Of a DNA stretch of 64,000 nt, positions 13,401 to 24,600 are shown piece by piece. The notes under the pieces were generated by a model. That model ran no database searches. It was not told the origin of the DNA and saw only the letters and a program-made list of their open reading frames with translations. Location: assembly GCA_002118135.1 (NCBI GenBank), contig BDIU01000080.1, positions 62,001 through 126,000 on the forward strand. Direction: 5' to 3'. The translations under genes were made by a program, and so were the position numbers. The number at the start of each line of letters is the position of its first letter. The stretch's first letter is position 1. This stretch comes from Trebouxia sp. TZW2008. Its lineage: Eukaryota; Chlorophyta; Trebouxiophyceae; Trebouxiales; Trebouxiaceae.

Positions 13401-16354
13401 AGCGCAGTTTGCCACCTACGTCTCCTCTGGCACGGTGGTCAACAATTACGCCCACATCTTTGACCTGCTGATCAGACTCAGACAGGTGTGTGGTGCCTTT
13501 GCTTACAGTTGCTCACAGAGCACTTACCTGTTCATTACAAGTTGCGCAATTGGGTACCTAAGATTTCACCAGCGCAACTACGCCCACATCTTTGATCTGC
13601 TGATCAGTCTCAAACAGGTGTGTTCTGCCAACATTTGTGCTGTGTAGCCTTGTTCTGGACTGCTCCTCAAGTGTGACCAGAATGTACAGATGTCCAACAG
13701 CAGACGGTTTTGTGCTTGATCTTTTCCTGCAGCTTTGCAGTTCCTCTCAAACCAGCCGCCACAAACTCTTGCTGAATGCCTTGCTGCAAGAACTGATACT
13801 ACAGACACTGTCGATACATCTGGGCACCTTTTTCTGAACGTAGAAAGTATTGCCAGGCCTATCAGCAGTGTCTGTAGCGCTGCAATGTAGTCAAGGCCAA
13901 TCAGCAAGAGTCCTCAGTCCCATGCCTGCCCAGACTTCAACATGTCACACACTTTGCTCTGTTGTGATCTTCCACATTGGCACTTGTGGCATGCTATCAA
14001 GATGTCCCACCCCTTGCTCTATTGTGATCTTCAACATTGGCACTTGTGGCATGCTATTCGCTCTCCTGAATTGCAATGACAGCAGTTCAAAGTCATGTAC
14101 CAACAACATAGCTGAACAGCAATGCCAGCAGTCTCCCTGTCACAATTATACATTCCAGCACATGCGCTAGGTGCGTGTGGCCTAAGTCTTGTCTTGTCAG
14201 GCAGGCTTGTTCTGAGCGCCCTTGTAGGTAAGATGCTCTGATGCATCTTTTGCTGTCAGTCAAGCAAGTTTGTCAGTGCTGCAGGCTGTAGACCACCCCT
14301 ACCTAGTGGTGCACTCAGCAACAGCCCCAGGGGCAGCAGAAGCCACCAAGAAGCTGCAGGAAGAAGAGGCACAGGGGCTGCTACAGGGCATTTGTGGAGT
14401 GTGCAAGGATCATCTGGAAGATCCGGTTATATCATCCTGCCGCCATGCCTTCTGCCGAGCTTGCATGACAGATTACCTGGACGCAGCCCAGGGCGTTGCC
14501 AAGTGCCCTACCTGTGACAAGCCCTTGACTGTGGACCTCAGCGGCTCCCCCTCAGTGAGTCTCCTCTCTGCAGCGCAATTTTCATCCCGTATGCTACCCC
14601 TTTGTCCCTCAAATATGGATCTTGATCTTGCGTCATCTTGCTGTTATTCTTTCTGCTGAGCCTGCATGACTGCCTTCCTGAATGCAGCTCGGGGTGCTGC
14701 AAAGTGCCCTACCTGTTGACAGCTCTACAACGCCTTGTAACTCCTGACTTGTCTTGGCTTGCCCTGCCCTGTTCTAATTAGCATTTGCCCTAACTGCAGG
14801 CTCCAGCTAAGGCCTTGAGTAGCAAGAAGAGTAGCATCCTGAGCCGCATCAAGACAGACAACTTCCAGAGCAGCACCAAGATTGAGGCTTTGAGAGAAGA
14901 AGTGCACAGGATGCTGCAAGCTGACCCCTCTGCCAAGGCCATTGTCTTCAGCCAGTTCACCTCCATGTTGGACCTTGTCTCCTTCAGGCTTGAGCAGGTA
15001 TCCACCTCTTCTTGACCACAACACACTGGTGTCTGCTGTCGGGCACCTTGCCATCTGTTGTTATCACACGTGACCAGCCGCTGAAGGCATGATCTTTTGA
15101 TCATCATTGTTATTATTCTCATGGCCTCATGCACTGTCTCAAGGCATGGTGTCAGTTTAGCTCTGAAAACTGTGCGATATGCGGTGAAGCAGTCATACAT
15201 TTTCTGACCAGCTGAGTCAAGTGCACCTGATGCCACTCAAAGACTGCATAAGTACGCTGACAGAACTAGCTGCTGTTGAAGGTCTTCAAGCTTGACTCAA
15301 GGAACAGCTGGTCGGCTGTTGACATGCTGTCATTTTGTGCAGACCGGCGTGAAATGTGTGCGGCTGCAAGGCAGCATGAGCATGGACCTGCGGGACCGCA
15401 TGATTGACCAGTTCACCCATGACCCCAATGTCAAGGTGTTTCTGATGAGTCTCAAGGCTGGAGGAGTGGCACTCAACCTGACTGCAGCCTCCCATGTCAT
15501 GCTCATGGACCCCTGGTCAGTGATCTCTTGACATGAATGCTTTCACAATGACGAGTGGCCCTCAAATCTTGCTGCTTAATAAGATGCTTACTTGTCATGT
15601 ATGCTAGCAACAGTGGCCCAAAACTTGTCTGCTGTCTGCCAGGTCATGCTCCTGGACGTCTGGTCAGTCATCTGTCTGCTGTCTTCTCAGCTGGTCTTTT
15701 GCTGCTGCTTCCTTGCACATACTTGAAAGTCTTTGTGGCATTTGCTGAGCTGATGTTTTTGCAATGGTTTGCATGTGCAATCAGGTATGCAGTGCTGAAT
15801 CTGCTAACCAGTTTTGAATAGGATTTTAGCCTGCAGTTCTGACTGTGCACATTTGATTGCAGGTGGAATCCTGCGGTGGAGCAGCAAGCACAGGACCGCA
15901 TCCACAGGTTGGGACAGTACAAGCCCATTCATGTGACACGCTTCGTCATAGCCGGCAGCATTGAGGAGAGGATCCTGAAGTTGCAGGTGAGACTTGTCCT
16001 GACATGGCATTCAGCTTTAGGAACAATCAGTCTATCAATCAGTGTGCAGCACCAGTCACTCTGTACTGATCATGCTGTGGTGCACATCACCCTCCTGTAT
16101 GAAGTGCTTGAAGTGGTGGGATAAGCACCTTGCATTGCGTTTGTTGCCGCTGTCAGCTTTGTGAACCTGTTGTTGTGACACGTGCAGTCATGCATAACGT
16201 CTCACTTTGTCCTGCGCTGTCTTGGAGATGCCTGTCTCACAAAGCTGTGTTGCAACAGGAAAAGAAGCAGCTGGTGTTTGAGGGCACAGTTGGCAAAGAT
16301 GCAGAGGCGTTGGGCAGACTGACTGAGGACGACTTGCGATTCTTGTTTGGATAA
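4460..16354 (+). CDS. RAD16: RAD16-type SNF2 ATPase with embedded RING finger (18 exons)
   Basis: Predicted nuclear DNA translocase/E3 ligase of the RAD5/RAD16 group, acting in nucleotide-excision or post-replication repair. Exons: 4460-5420, 5716-5987, 6658-6807, 7165-7582, 8130-8362, 8793-8974, 9265-9359, 9610-9773, 10188-10361, 11458-11652, 12181-12455, 12702-12881, 13326-13485, 14285-14554, 14800-14997, 15343-15515, 15863-15986, 16259-16354. All phases close, giving 1439 aa. The N-terminus is low-complexity, with an SV40-like NLS (PAKKRKV, ~322-328). Walker A is GMGKT (455-459) and DEAH is at 957-960. The C3HC4 RING uses C1190, C1193, C1205, H1207, C1210, C1213, C1227 and C1230. The helicase C motif [21 protein letters not shown] (split here for length: [11 protein letters not shown] / [10 protein letters not shown]) lies near 1365-1385. 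Exons 7-10 add an acidic and Lys/Gly-rich insert. The ATG could alternatively be the one at 4541, because TTGTTGCAG just before it resembles an acceptor. Confidence 0.93.
6392..6562 (+). repeat. Two partial copies of RAD16 exon 3 (5' part)
   Basis: Copies start at 6392 and 6509. Each follows an intact acceptor (GCGCAG or GTGCACAG) and encodes [16 protein letters not shown] or [17 protein letters not shown] before diverging. The complete exon follows at 6658. Both copies lie upstream of it and contain only its beginning. Confidence 0.9.
7889..8065 (+). repeat. Partial copy of RAD16 exon 5 (5' part)
   Basis: A segment starting near 7889 repeats the first ~150 bases of the exon at 8130, including the sequence encoding AGAAD and [11 protein letters not shown]. 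Frame and acceptor are degenerate. It lies upstream of the intact exon. Confidence 0.85.
10700..11390 (+). repeat. Five decaying copies of RAD16 exon 10 (5' part)
   Basis: Copies lie near 10711, 10850, 11001, 11154 and 11300, before the intact exon at 11458. The 10850 copy follows CTCTGCAG but has an in-frame TGA after DGWKK. The 11154 copy follows GTCTGCAG and stays open ([20 protein letters not shown]), so it could still be spliced in. Flanking intron sequence (the GTTATCACAACTGTT and CCACCCTTCTGT blocks) is duplicated too, giving a repeat unit of roughly 150-300 bp. Confidence 0.9.
11997..12160 (+). repeat. Partial copy of RAD16 exon 11 (DEAH exon, 5' part)
   Basis: After the acceptor GCGCAG it encodes [17 protein letters not shown], continues to GELYSLI and then diverges into a stop. 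The intact exon begins at 12181, only ~20 bp later. Substitutions such as K to E after the DEAH box, and loss of the exon's 3' half, mark it as a relic or a poison exon. Confidence 0.9.
13186..13280 (+). repeat. Partial copy of RAD16 exon 13 (5' part)
   Basis: Begins after TGCAG and encodes SITL, then an in-frame stop, then [20 protein letters not shown], ending in a TAG. The intact exon starts at 13326. Confidence 0.88.
13570..13617 (+). repeat. Partial copy of RAD16 exon 13 (3' part with donor)
   Basis: Encodes [14 protein letters not shown] followed by the donor GTGTGT, duplicating the end of the exon that finishes at 13485. It lies downstream and contains only the 3' end, the mirror image of the upstream copy. 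Confidence 0.88.
14655..14720 (+). repeat. Partial copy of RAD16 exon 14 (second half of RING)
   Basis: Encodes [19 protein letters not shown] and then a stop, duplicating the last RING zinc ligands of the exon ending at 14554. A shorter piece of exon 16 with its donor is similarly repeated at 15641-15668. Confidence 0.8.
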
Positions 16355-16608
16355 GCATTGGAAACACTGCAGCGCTCTATTCAGCTGCTAGCGTTCATTT
16401 GCAAGTCATCAGTATTCTTTACATTCAGTTAGACGATGTTCACCCTTACACCCCATTTGATTCTCCAGTAGACATCTGAGCACAATGAGCCTTTTTCAGG
16501 TGTTAATTTCAGCTACATGAATTGGCATTGTATTGCTATTACAGGTTGCTTGTTTCCTCTTGACTGTACAATACAGGCACTATCTGCTCTGACAAGTGAG
16601 TTTGTTGT

Positions 16609-17433
16609 TCACTCCTCAGGAGCACACATGTCATGCACCATCTTCTCAGCTGCATCAAAAGCTGATCTTGTCGGCATTTTGTTGCTGGTAGTGGAGTGCC
16701 TGGGCTTCTTGCTTGCAAAGTGGTCCATGCAGTCCTTCCTTTTGCCTCCTGTCACAGCTTTAGGCATGTGGCTGGCAGCTGGTTTGTCTGCTGTACTTGG
16801 CAAAGCCAACCCTCTGCCTGAAGATGCCCTGTTGTTTGCTGAACAGGCTGCTTTGATCTGCTGCTCTGCTGCTGCAAAGCTTTGCAAGCTGGTGCCAAAG
16901 AGCTTCTGCCGGATTGGTGTTGGTCCTGCTGGAGCTTGCCTGCCCTGGACAGATTTCTTGAAGAGTCTGTGAAGCTGCTTTTGCTCTGCATCAAAGATGA
17001 ATGTCAGGCAAAGCATGAGCTGCTAGCGTGCTGGTTAGTGACCATTGTGACAGCAGCAGCCGTTGCCAGTGTGCTCGCTGAACGTGCATGACTTCAAACA
17101 GCAGTGCAGCACTTGCAAGTAGAAAGACTGTATACCTGACCAATGGGGTGCAGCGTCTGAAGCTGCAGGAGCCAGCATGTGAGGGTGACGGTCTGGACTA
17201 CTCAAGTCAGCTTGCTCGCCGTTCTGTGCTGGCATTTGTTGCTTGGTGGCGTAGTTGCGCTGCAGCAAGGCCCTCACTAGGTTGTCCTGCTCTTCAAACA
17301 GCTGCAGATCCGGGTCTCGCCTTGCAACTGACTGTGCAACAGCAGCGGGGTGGCGGTGTACAGGACACGCTGTAGCGTACAGGAAGTCTGCAGACACGTA
17401 GTGCAGAGCATAAGACGCATTGGAATGTGCAGG
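16609..17433 (-). CDS. Unidentified gene, last two exons
   Basis: Two exons join in frame on the minus strand. The first, 17433-17136, follows GTGACAG and ends TCAG before GTATAC; it includes NASYALHYVSADFLYATACP and LQLFEEQDNLVRALLQRN. The second, 16985-16609, follows GATGCAG and starts EQKQLHRLFKKSVQGRQ, ending DMCAPEE and a stop. The second exon has a basic stretch (GGKRKDCMDHFASKKPR) that could be a bipartite nuclear signal. I do not recognise the family. The 5' end is unresolved: an upstream open frame at 17455-17688 has a good GTGAGC donor, but its phase does not fit. The gene is tail-to-tail with RAD16 (254 bp apart). Confidence 0.55.
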
Positions 17434-18471
17434 CTGTCACAGCTGAAGCCGTGCTCACCTTGCAGGGTAAACGGAGCCTGACCAAAAGGTGCCGGCAGTC
17501 TGAGTGAAGGCCTCTGCTGTGGACGCACTGCAGTCGGCTCTGTATGCCGTGCAGTCGCTGCGAGCTTCACAGCATTGTCTTGCGCGCAAGGACTGGTCGT
17601 CTGCTGCATCGCTGCCTGCGGTACACTCGGAAGACAGCACTGATCGTGATGTGCAAGTCTTGCTTTTGATTTTGAAATGCAATGCCATTCAATCTCCGCC
17701 GGTTTAGCAGCGGTGGCACTTGAATTGATGCTGGCTGAAAAGCAAGATGCTCATGCAAGCTTCAAGGGGAGAGCCTGTGGCTGGTGCATGCATACTATTG
17801 GCATGACTGTACAAGGTCTTTACGTGCGAGATCTGGCAACAAACAGTGTTATACTAGATGGTCCAGCAGTCATCTCAACTGCAGTGACCCTTCAGTCCAC
17901 GGGAGCTAGGCAATCAGCAGTGAAAATTACTGAGTCAAAAAATCGTCTGAAGCAAGAGTGGCTCATCTGTTGATACGCCATAACAGTCTGGCTAGGGAGG
18001 GAAGGTGACAAGCAAGTAGAAAGATCAGGCCAGGTGTGTCCTGAAGATACTCTTGATAGCTGGACAACAAGACAAATGTGCTAGCAGTTTGCTGGTGTAT
18101 CATCAGAAAAGATAGTACATGGAGGAAAGTGCTCATGTAGTGTACTCTAACACCCCCTGCTATACACCAGCAATTTTTGCATATAAGAGTGCCCCACACA
18201 CTGCCTGCTAATCACAGCAATAAATCAGCATCCAAAAAACAGAACCTGCAAATTTAGTCAAAATACACATACGCCCAAACCAAAATCAAGCAAGCAAAGC
18301 TCATCCTTCCCAAAGAGCTCATTTTCACAGTTCACCATCATTTGCAGAAAATCAAGTAGACAGCCCTTTCCATCCCAGCTGGTCACAGGTTGCCAAGCAA
18401 GAATGACATGCAACTTCGCATCTGTTAGCTACAAAATGCTGACTCTCATTAGTTGGAGAAGAAGATGGCTT
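17434..18471. other. No confident gene; possible 5' end of the 16.6-17.4 kb gene
   Basis: This may hold the missing 5' exon(s) of the upstream minus-strand gene (see 17455-17688) and the 3' flank of the RNA-binding protein gene. I see no recognised domain. Confidence 0.4.
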
Positions 18472-20645
18472 CTACAAGTGCAAGTGGCTGCCAAGCAATG
18501 CAGCCTGGTGCTTTTGAAGGTATGCTGCATTCAGAGCATCTACGTCAAAGGGTCCAAGAGGGTCAAACAGCCCATTAGTCTTGCCAGCAATTCCATTAGC
18601 CTTTGGCTGAGCTAGACCACTCACAGGCAAAGCAGCTGCTGCAGCAGCCGCTGCTGACGCTGCGGGCGTTGACAGCATTTGCTGATACCCCTGCCAAAGT
18701 GAAGCATACACTGTTAGCGCAAAGCTGTGCAGTATGTCAGCATGCATGTGACGCAATGCCTAAGTGAGTGCAGACAGCTATCAAGCATCGCAGTGCCAGC
18801 TATGTTTGCTTTTCCATACAAGTAACGAGCAGCAACAACATCAATACTGTTGTGCTGTGCTTGAATTTTGCACATGACACTGTCAACTTGCACATCAGCA
18901 TTGCAGGCAGTTGAAAAGCAACAGCATCGGCGCATTGCATGTCAGCAAGTAAGTCACTGACAGCGGTCAAAAACTCGACGACAAGTGAGACCAGTGGTGT
19001 TCTAGAGTCATGCATCTGAGTCAGACTGGCAACAATACCTGGTAGGGATCAGCTTGGCCCAAGGCTGCATAGTACGCCGCGTATGGATCAGTAGCAGGTG
19101 CTGAGTACCCATACTGCGCCAGCAGGTTGGTGTCATAGCCACCACCATAGTTAGGTGCAGCTGTAGGAGCTGTGTACGCACTGTACGCATAGCTGGGCGT
19201 GTGAGTTGTTGCTGCTTGCTGACTGCGGCTGGAGTTGCTGCGGCCCCATGAGATGCGAATGGAGGAGCTACCCAACAGCTGCCCTTGCATGTGAGTCATG
19301 GCTGTCTCCGCAGCTGCCCTTTGTACGAACTGCACAAACCCACAGCCCTTGCCGGGAGGCACCTTGACATAGACAATGTCACCATACGCTGCAAATACGG
19401 CGCGTAACTGCTCCTCTGTGACGCCACCGCTGAGGCCCCCTATGAAAAGGGTGGTGTTGGTGGGGTCGAAGTCTGAAGGGTGGGGGGGTTGCGCTACTTG
19501 TGCTGCTGTTGCCTGGCCTGGGTTCTTCTTGGCTGTGGCTAAACTGACCCTAATTGGTCTGTTGTTGATGTGAATGCCGTTCATTTGGCCTAATGCCATG
19601 TCACGTTCCTGCTCACTGCCAAATCTAACAAAACCATAACCCTTAGACCTGTTGCTGACAGAGTCTGCTATTACCTGCATAGCACCATGACATCTCTGCA
19701 GAACGACACATTCTCAACATTGCAAAAAGACTATCAGTAGGCACAGGGCTTTGCACAGCTTGCAACAGCAGATAGTCATCAATGCTAGACTACCATCAAG
19801 CATGCACTAGATATGCATCAGCTGCAAATCTTTGGCATCCAAAACCTCATGCCAGTCCAAGCAACAGCAGACACATGTATGCATAATGGCATATTGTAAG
19901 ACGTGCTGTACATGATTGTTTTGCATACAGTCTATATGGCTTGCATGTGGCGCATGTTGTGGGTGTGTGTAGTCGACAGCCAAGGCAGCAAAACACACCT
20001 TAGCACTCCTGACTGAAGGGTAGTACTGTCTAAAGTGCTCCTGGAGCATGTAGTCTGTCACTTCAGGTGCAAGGTCGCCAACAAAAATGCTGTGGTCCAC
20101 ATGCACTGCAGAACACAGAGTGGTGAGTTTATGCCCGTTACAGTGCTTTGCTCGAGTCATGCTAGCGCTTTGCGCAGCTTTCAAGCAACATTCAGCAATG
20201 CATGACAAGCTTGAGTTGGAGGCAAGCCTACTGTTGTCAGCGCCTTCTGGCGTTTGTTTGCCAACCCCAAAAGCTGCCCAGTTGAGTCTGAAAATCTGGT
20301 CAGTGTTTGGTATTGGAGTGCCATTGAGAGTATGTAGCACATCTTCAGCTGCAGCATGGCTGGCAAACTCGACAAAGCCATAGCCTTCAGAGGCATTTGA
20401 TGCCTTGTTGCGTATGATCTTTACAGTGTGCAAAGCTCCTGTAGGGACAAAGAGGGAGTACAGGAAGTTCTCGTCCATCCAGTATGCCAGATCCCCCATC
20501 CAGAGCGTCCTGCAGTGACGTTATCAAGCGTGAGACCACTCACACGACGCCGGCACAAACTGTTCAGGATCAGTGATGCGTCATACTTGGCGTTTTCATC
20601 GTTGGCTCGAGAGGGGTCCTGGTTGGCGTCCAGCAGCGCGGCCAT
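18472..20645 (-). CDS. RBP45/47-type protein with three RRMs (5 exons)
   Basis: Predicted polyadenylated-RNA binding protein of the plant RBP45/RBP47 (yeast Nam8, TIA1-like) group. Exons are 20645-20587, 20509-20232, 20105-19999, 19674-19039 and 18690-18472, giving 432 aa. RRM1 has RNP2 LWMGDL (22-27) and RNP1 EGYGFVEF. RRM2 has IFVGDL and, across the exon 3/4 junction, KGYGFVRF. RRM3 has LFIGGL (223-228) and GCGFVQF. The C-terminus is Ala/Tyr/Gln-rich, typical of the family. The first intron is short (77 nt; donor GTATGA), and this choice is the only one I found that keeps the frame into TLWMGDL. The start lies 1 kb from BBS1, transcribed divergently. Target RNAs are unknown. Confidence 0.9.
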
Positions 20646-21651
20646 ATTGGACAGACCAAACCCTCCGGACACGCTCTCGCAGCAGAGCACGCAAGCGGGC
20701 TACAGATTGCCGCCTTGACTGTATTGCGGCGACGAGCACCCGCGCTCAATCGACAGCTGGGCTCTGCATCAGGGTGAGCGTTCTTTCAGTTGCCAGTGAC
20801 TGACATTTATCAGGCTCGCATGACTCGCAGTCAGAACTGCACGTTTCAGGGCAGACCGGCTGGCAGCAGCGGGTACGACTAAGCTCACAATGGCAAAGGC
20901 AGCTCAACACTCAGTGAAGGCTGACCGTCACAGTGACACAAGTTGGGCACCATACGCCGTATAACTCTGCGATCACTCAAACAAATGTGCAATCTGTATG
21001 ATCGAAGCAGCAAAGATGGTACCATTGCCTTATCCAAATTGTCCATTTGTTTGACGTATCTCGTCAGTTCACGAGGCAAAGCGGGAAGCAGTCAATTTTG
21101 TCGTAAAAAATGCGCAAAGCCGAACCTGGACTCCATGAGACGAAACTGCGCGTCCATAAGTGCAGCTACCTTTTCACAGAAGCAGCCTCTGGGTCGCAAG
21201 CATGGAGGAGAGCAGTTGTCAGGCTCATTGCTGTGGGTGTTCATGATCACATGCAGCATCAACAGTTGCTGATCATGGAAGTTTGTAACATGTCACAAGG
21301 CTGCTCTAAAAATGATCATCATGTTACCGTGTCATGCCAGATCAAGCGCTTGGTGTGCGCCAGACCTGTAGATGCATTTGTATCTTTTGGGCAGAAGCTC
21401 GCCCATAAGATTTGCAATTTGCAGCAGGTGCAATGCTGGTTCCAAGCCATGACTAAGGCTGTAAACTTGTGGTGCCATGACACTTCAGCCTACAAAGCTT
21501 GCGCACTGGCTTCAGCAGTGCCCTTGCACGCAAGAAACTTCAGCGAATGCTGCTGCTGTGTCCAGCCTTGACATCATTTCTGATGTGCCACCAACACGTA
21601 GCTTTGCGGTGGCCTCAAGAGCTGTGCGACAGGGACTGATCACTAAGATCA
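20646..21651. promoter_or_regulatory. Divergent spacer, RBP / BBS1
   Basis: 1.0 kb head-to-head spacer. No gene is recognised; short open frames lack homology. Promoters of both genes, and possibly 5' non-coding exons, must lie here. Confidence 0.45.
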
Positions 21652-24600
21652 ATGCAGTTGCGCGAACGCAACTCCACCTCGAAAGATGCAGACAACCCTG
21701 CAGCTGCTGCACCGGTCGCAACATTGGGGTCAGCATCCAGAATGTGGCTTGATGCACATTTTGACATCCTTGCAGGCGTAAAAGCATTCTCAAGCTGCCT
21801 GCATACTTGCGATCTGTATGGGGATGGCGACTGGAGGCTGGCGGTCGCTGGTCTGGATAAAAAGCTCAAGGTTTAAAGTCGTGCTTGAGTCGAGTCTCTG
21901 CTTGTAGCCGGATGTAAACCTTCATACTGCAGTCTTCTGTAGATATGGAAGGGCACTCACATGGTGCTAGAACAAGCATTGCTGGATGTGCCATGCGCCA
22001 TGGAAAGCTTCTACGCAGACACACAGCACCCCAAGGTGCCAAACCTTGCAGTGGCAGTCGGGGCAAATGTGTTCATTTATCGGAACATGCGGCCATACTT
22101 CAAGTTCACCCTCCCTCCTGAGAACGTCAGTGATGTGGAGAAGGCAATGTGGTAAGTGATCTTGTCCACGTTGACATTCCTCAAAGCCCCTTTGCAACTG
22201 CAGCCTAGTGACATTGAGTCTGCTCTGACCAGGCAACAGCTGTATGCTGGGTCCCAGAGCACAGCGCAAGCAAAGCAGACATTGCAAAAGCTGAGTGGAG
22301 CAAGTGACATCCAGCTCAGTATATGTGCAATGGACATATTAAGCATGGAGGATGCTGATAGAGAGGCAGAACTGCAAGAGCTGTCTCAGCAGTTCAAGGG
22401 GGACCCACCTGTTCAGCAGACAGTGATCACGTGTATGACTACCATCAAGAGGGCTTATGATGAGGTACAGCCGCTTGTATCTGCACATGACCAGTACTTG
22501 CTTGACATTGTGAGGGACTTGTCTGCTGACCGTCAGAGCAAATGTGCATCACAACAAGGAGTTAGCACACTGCGACTTGCATGCATCACAGCAGCTCCTT
22601 CAGCTGAACAGCTTGAATCACATCTGCCACAAAAGTGGCAAAACATCAGTCAGTGATTGCCACAACTGAGGGCATTACGATGAAGATGACAGTGAGCGGA
22701 GTGTACTCCAGAGCAACCAGCTCCATTGGCAAGCATGTCGTTGCCGTACACCTTTTCTTTGGCATGTCTGACACAACATGATGTCAACTGCACATCAGCA
22801 GCATGGTCACATGCATACATAGGAGGATGCAGTCAGCTGCCTAGTTTTGGGCACAGAAAGCAGCCAAGTCCTGGTGCTCAACACAGCAGCCAATGCTGTC
22901 ACAGCCACCTGGCCTCTGAAGCATGTGCCGGCCTTCCTTTGCGCTTCAGGCAAGCAAACTGTATGTCACTGCTGCTATTGTTCAACAAAGCCAGTTGTGC
23001 AAATATCATAAGGAGCAGCTGTGAAGGCCTCTGAAGCTTGTGCCGGCCCTCCTTTGCGCTTCAGGCAAGCAAAGTGTTTGTCACTGCTGCTGTTATTCAC
23101 CGAAGCCAGTTGTGCAAACGTCATCAGGAGCAGATACAGATTCATTGCATCTGAGCCTGTGAAGGCCTCTGAAGCTTGTGCCGGCCTTCCTTTGCGCTGC
23201 AGGCAAGCAAACTGCATGTCACTGCTGCTGTTGTGTACGAAGCCAGTTGTCTGAACATCATCAGGAGCAGATACGAATGCATTGCATCTGAGCCTGCAAA
23301 GCGACCTTGTTGACACAATCTGCCTCAGCATGCAGCGTATGTGATCGTCCCACTGTTGATGTGCCTGACTGTCACGTCAGTGCCGACACATGCAGTAGAT
23401 ACCTAATGTACAGCACACACCAACAAACCTGCAAATGCGATCTGCATTCCTGCAGCTTTTTCCGCACTCTGACTAGACGTTGTCTACCGCCATGCCACAG
23501 CATCTGTCAAGCAGGTGCACACTGATAGTCGTCACAGATTGAAAAGGGATCATAGTGTTCCAAGTTGCGCATAGCAATCAGAAACCCTGTGAGGGTGTGC
23601 AGAGCTGCTGCATGATAGTTATCCCCAGTTGTGGTTTGCAGTTAAAAACCCTGCCTGAGCCCATGCAGGGTTGTTGGATGTGGAACCGCGGCTGGCTGTA
23701 GCCACCCGTTATGGCAAGGTGCTGCTCATGAGGAGCGGAATGGTCACCACCACCATCAACTTGGATGTAAGTAATCTGCCATGCATACAATTTCATGCCT
23801 GGTTGTTGTTGCGTTTCTGGTCTAGCTTGCATTTGTTTGGTTCAAGCTTTTCTGTATCATCCATTAACTTGCTTCTTTTGGTTTTGCCTCACAAAGTAAT
23901 GTTGTGGAATGCATTGTTGCTGCTGCCATGAGCATACATGCCATCAAATTGGTATACCTGTGAAGCAGCTTAAAGCCTCGGATTCAGCAATGAGGGGCCA
24001 CCCAATGCAATGTTGGGCTAATGCTTGCACCACTATGTTGACTGTTGCTGCAGGGCCTGCGCGTGCTTCCCCATTAGCAAAAAGACAAGCAGATCAATTT
24101 GGGCTGGCAGTCAGCTCAATTTCCACTTTCTTCTCCACTTGCTGTTTTGAATGTGCAGGGCCTGCCTTTGGGCATTGCACGCAGCCACAAGGGCTTCCTC
24201 ATCGGCTGCACCAACAGCACTGTACAGTGCTACAGCTTGAAGGGCAAGCGCACCTTCTGCATCAACCTGCCAGCTCCAATTTTGGCCATGCATGGCTTGG
24301 AAACCGCCCAGCAGAGGATTATCAAGTGCCTGCTGCTCAGTCTGTCAAATGGTACGTCATTCCTGCATGAGTCATTGTCACTGCTGCTGCTGCCCAGGGA
24401 ATCGCCAAATGCCTGGTGCTCAGTTGACCCAAAGGCACACTGCATTTTCCATCATCGCTATTGCTGCTGGCCAGCAGAGAATTGTCCTGTGCAATGAGAC
24501 ATGGTCCTGAATGGTCCATCTTTTGCATCAACCTGCCAGCTCGAATCTTGGCTGTGCATGGCTTGTAAACCGCCCAGCAGAGGATAGTCAAGTGCCTGCT

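Noticed and set aside
17455..17688. 5' exon of the unidentified 16.6-17.4 kb gene
   Set aside because: The donor is good, but its phase does not match the next exon, and the sequence is Ser/Ala/Cys-rich without any domain.
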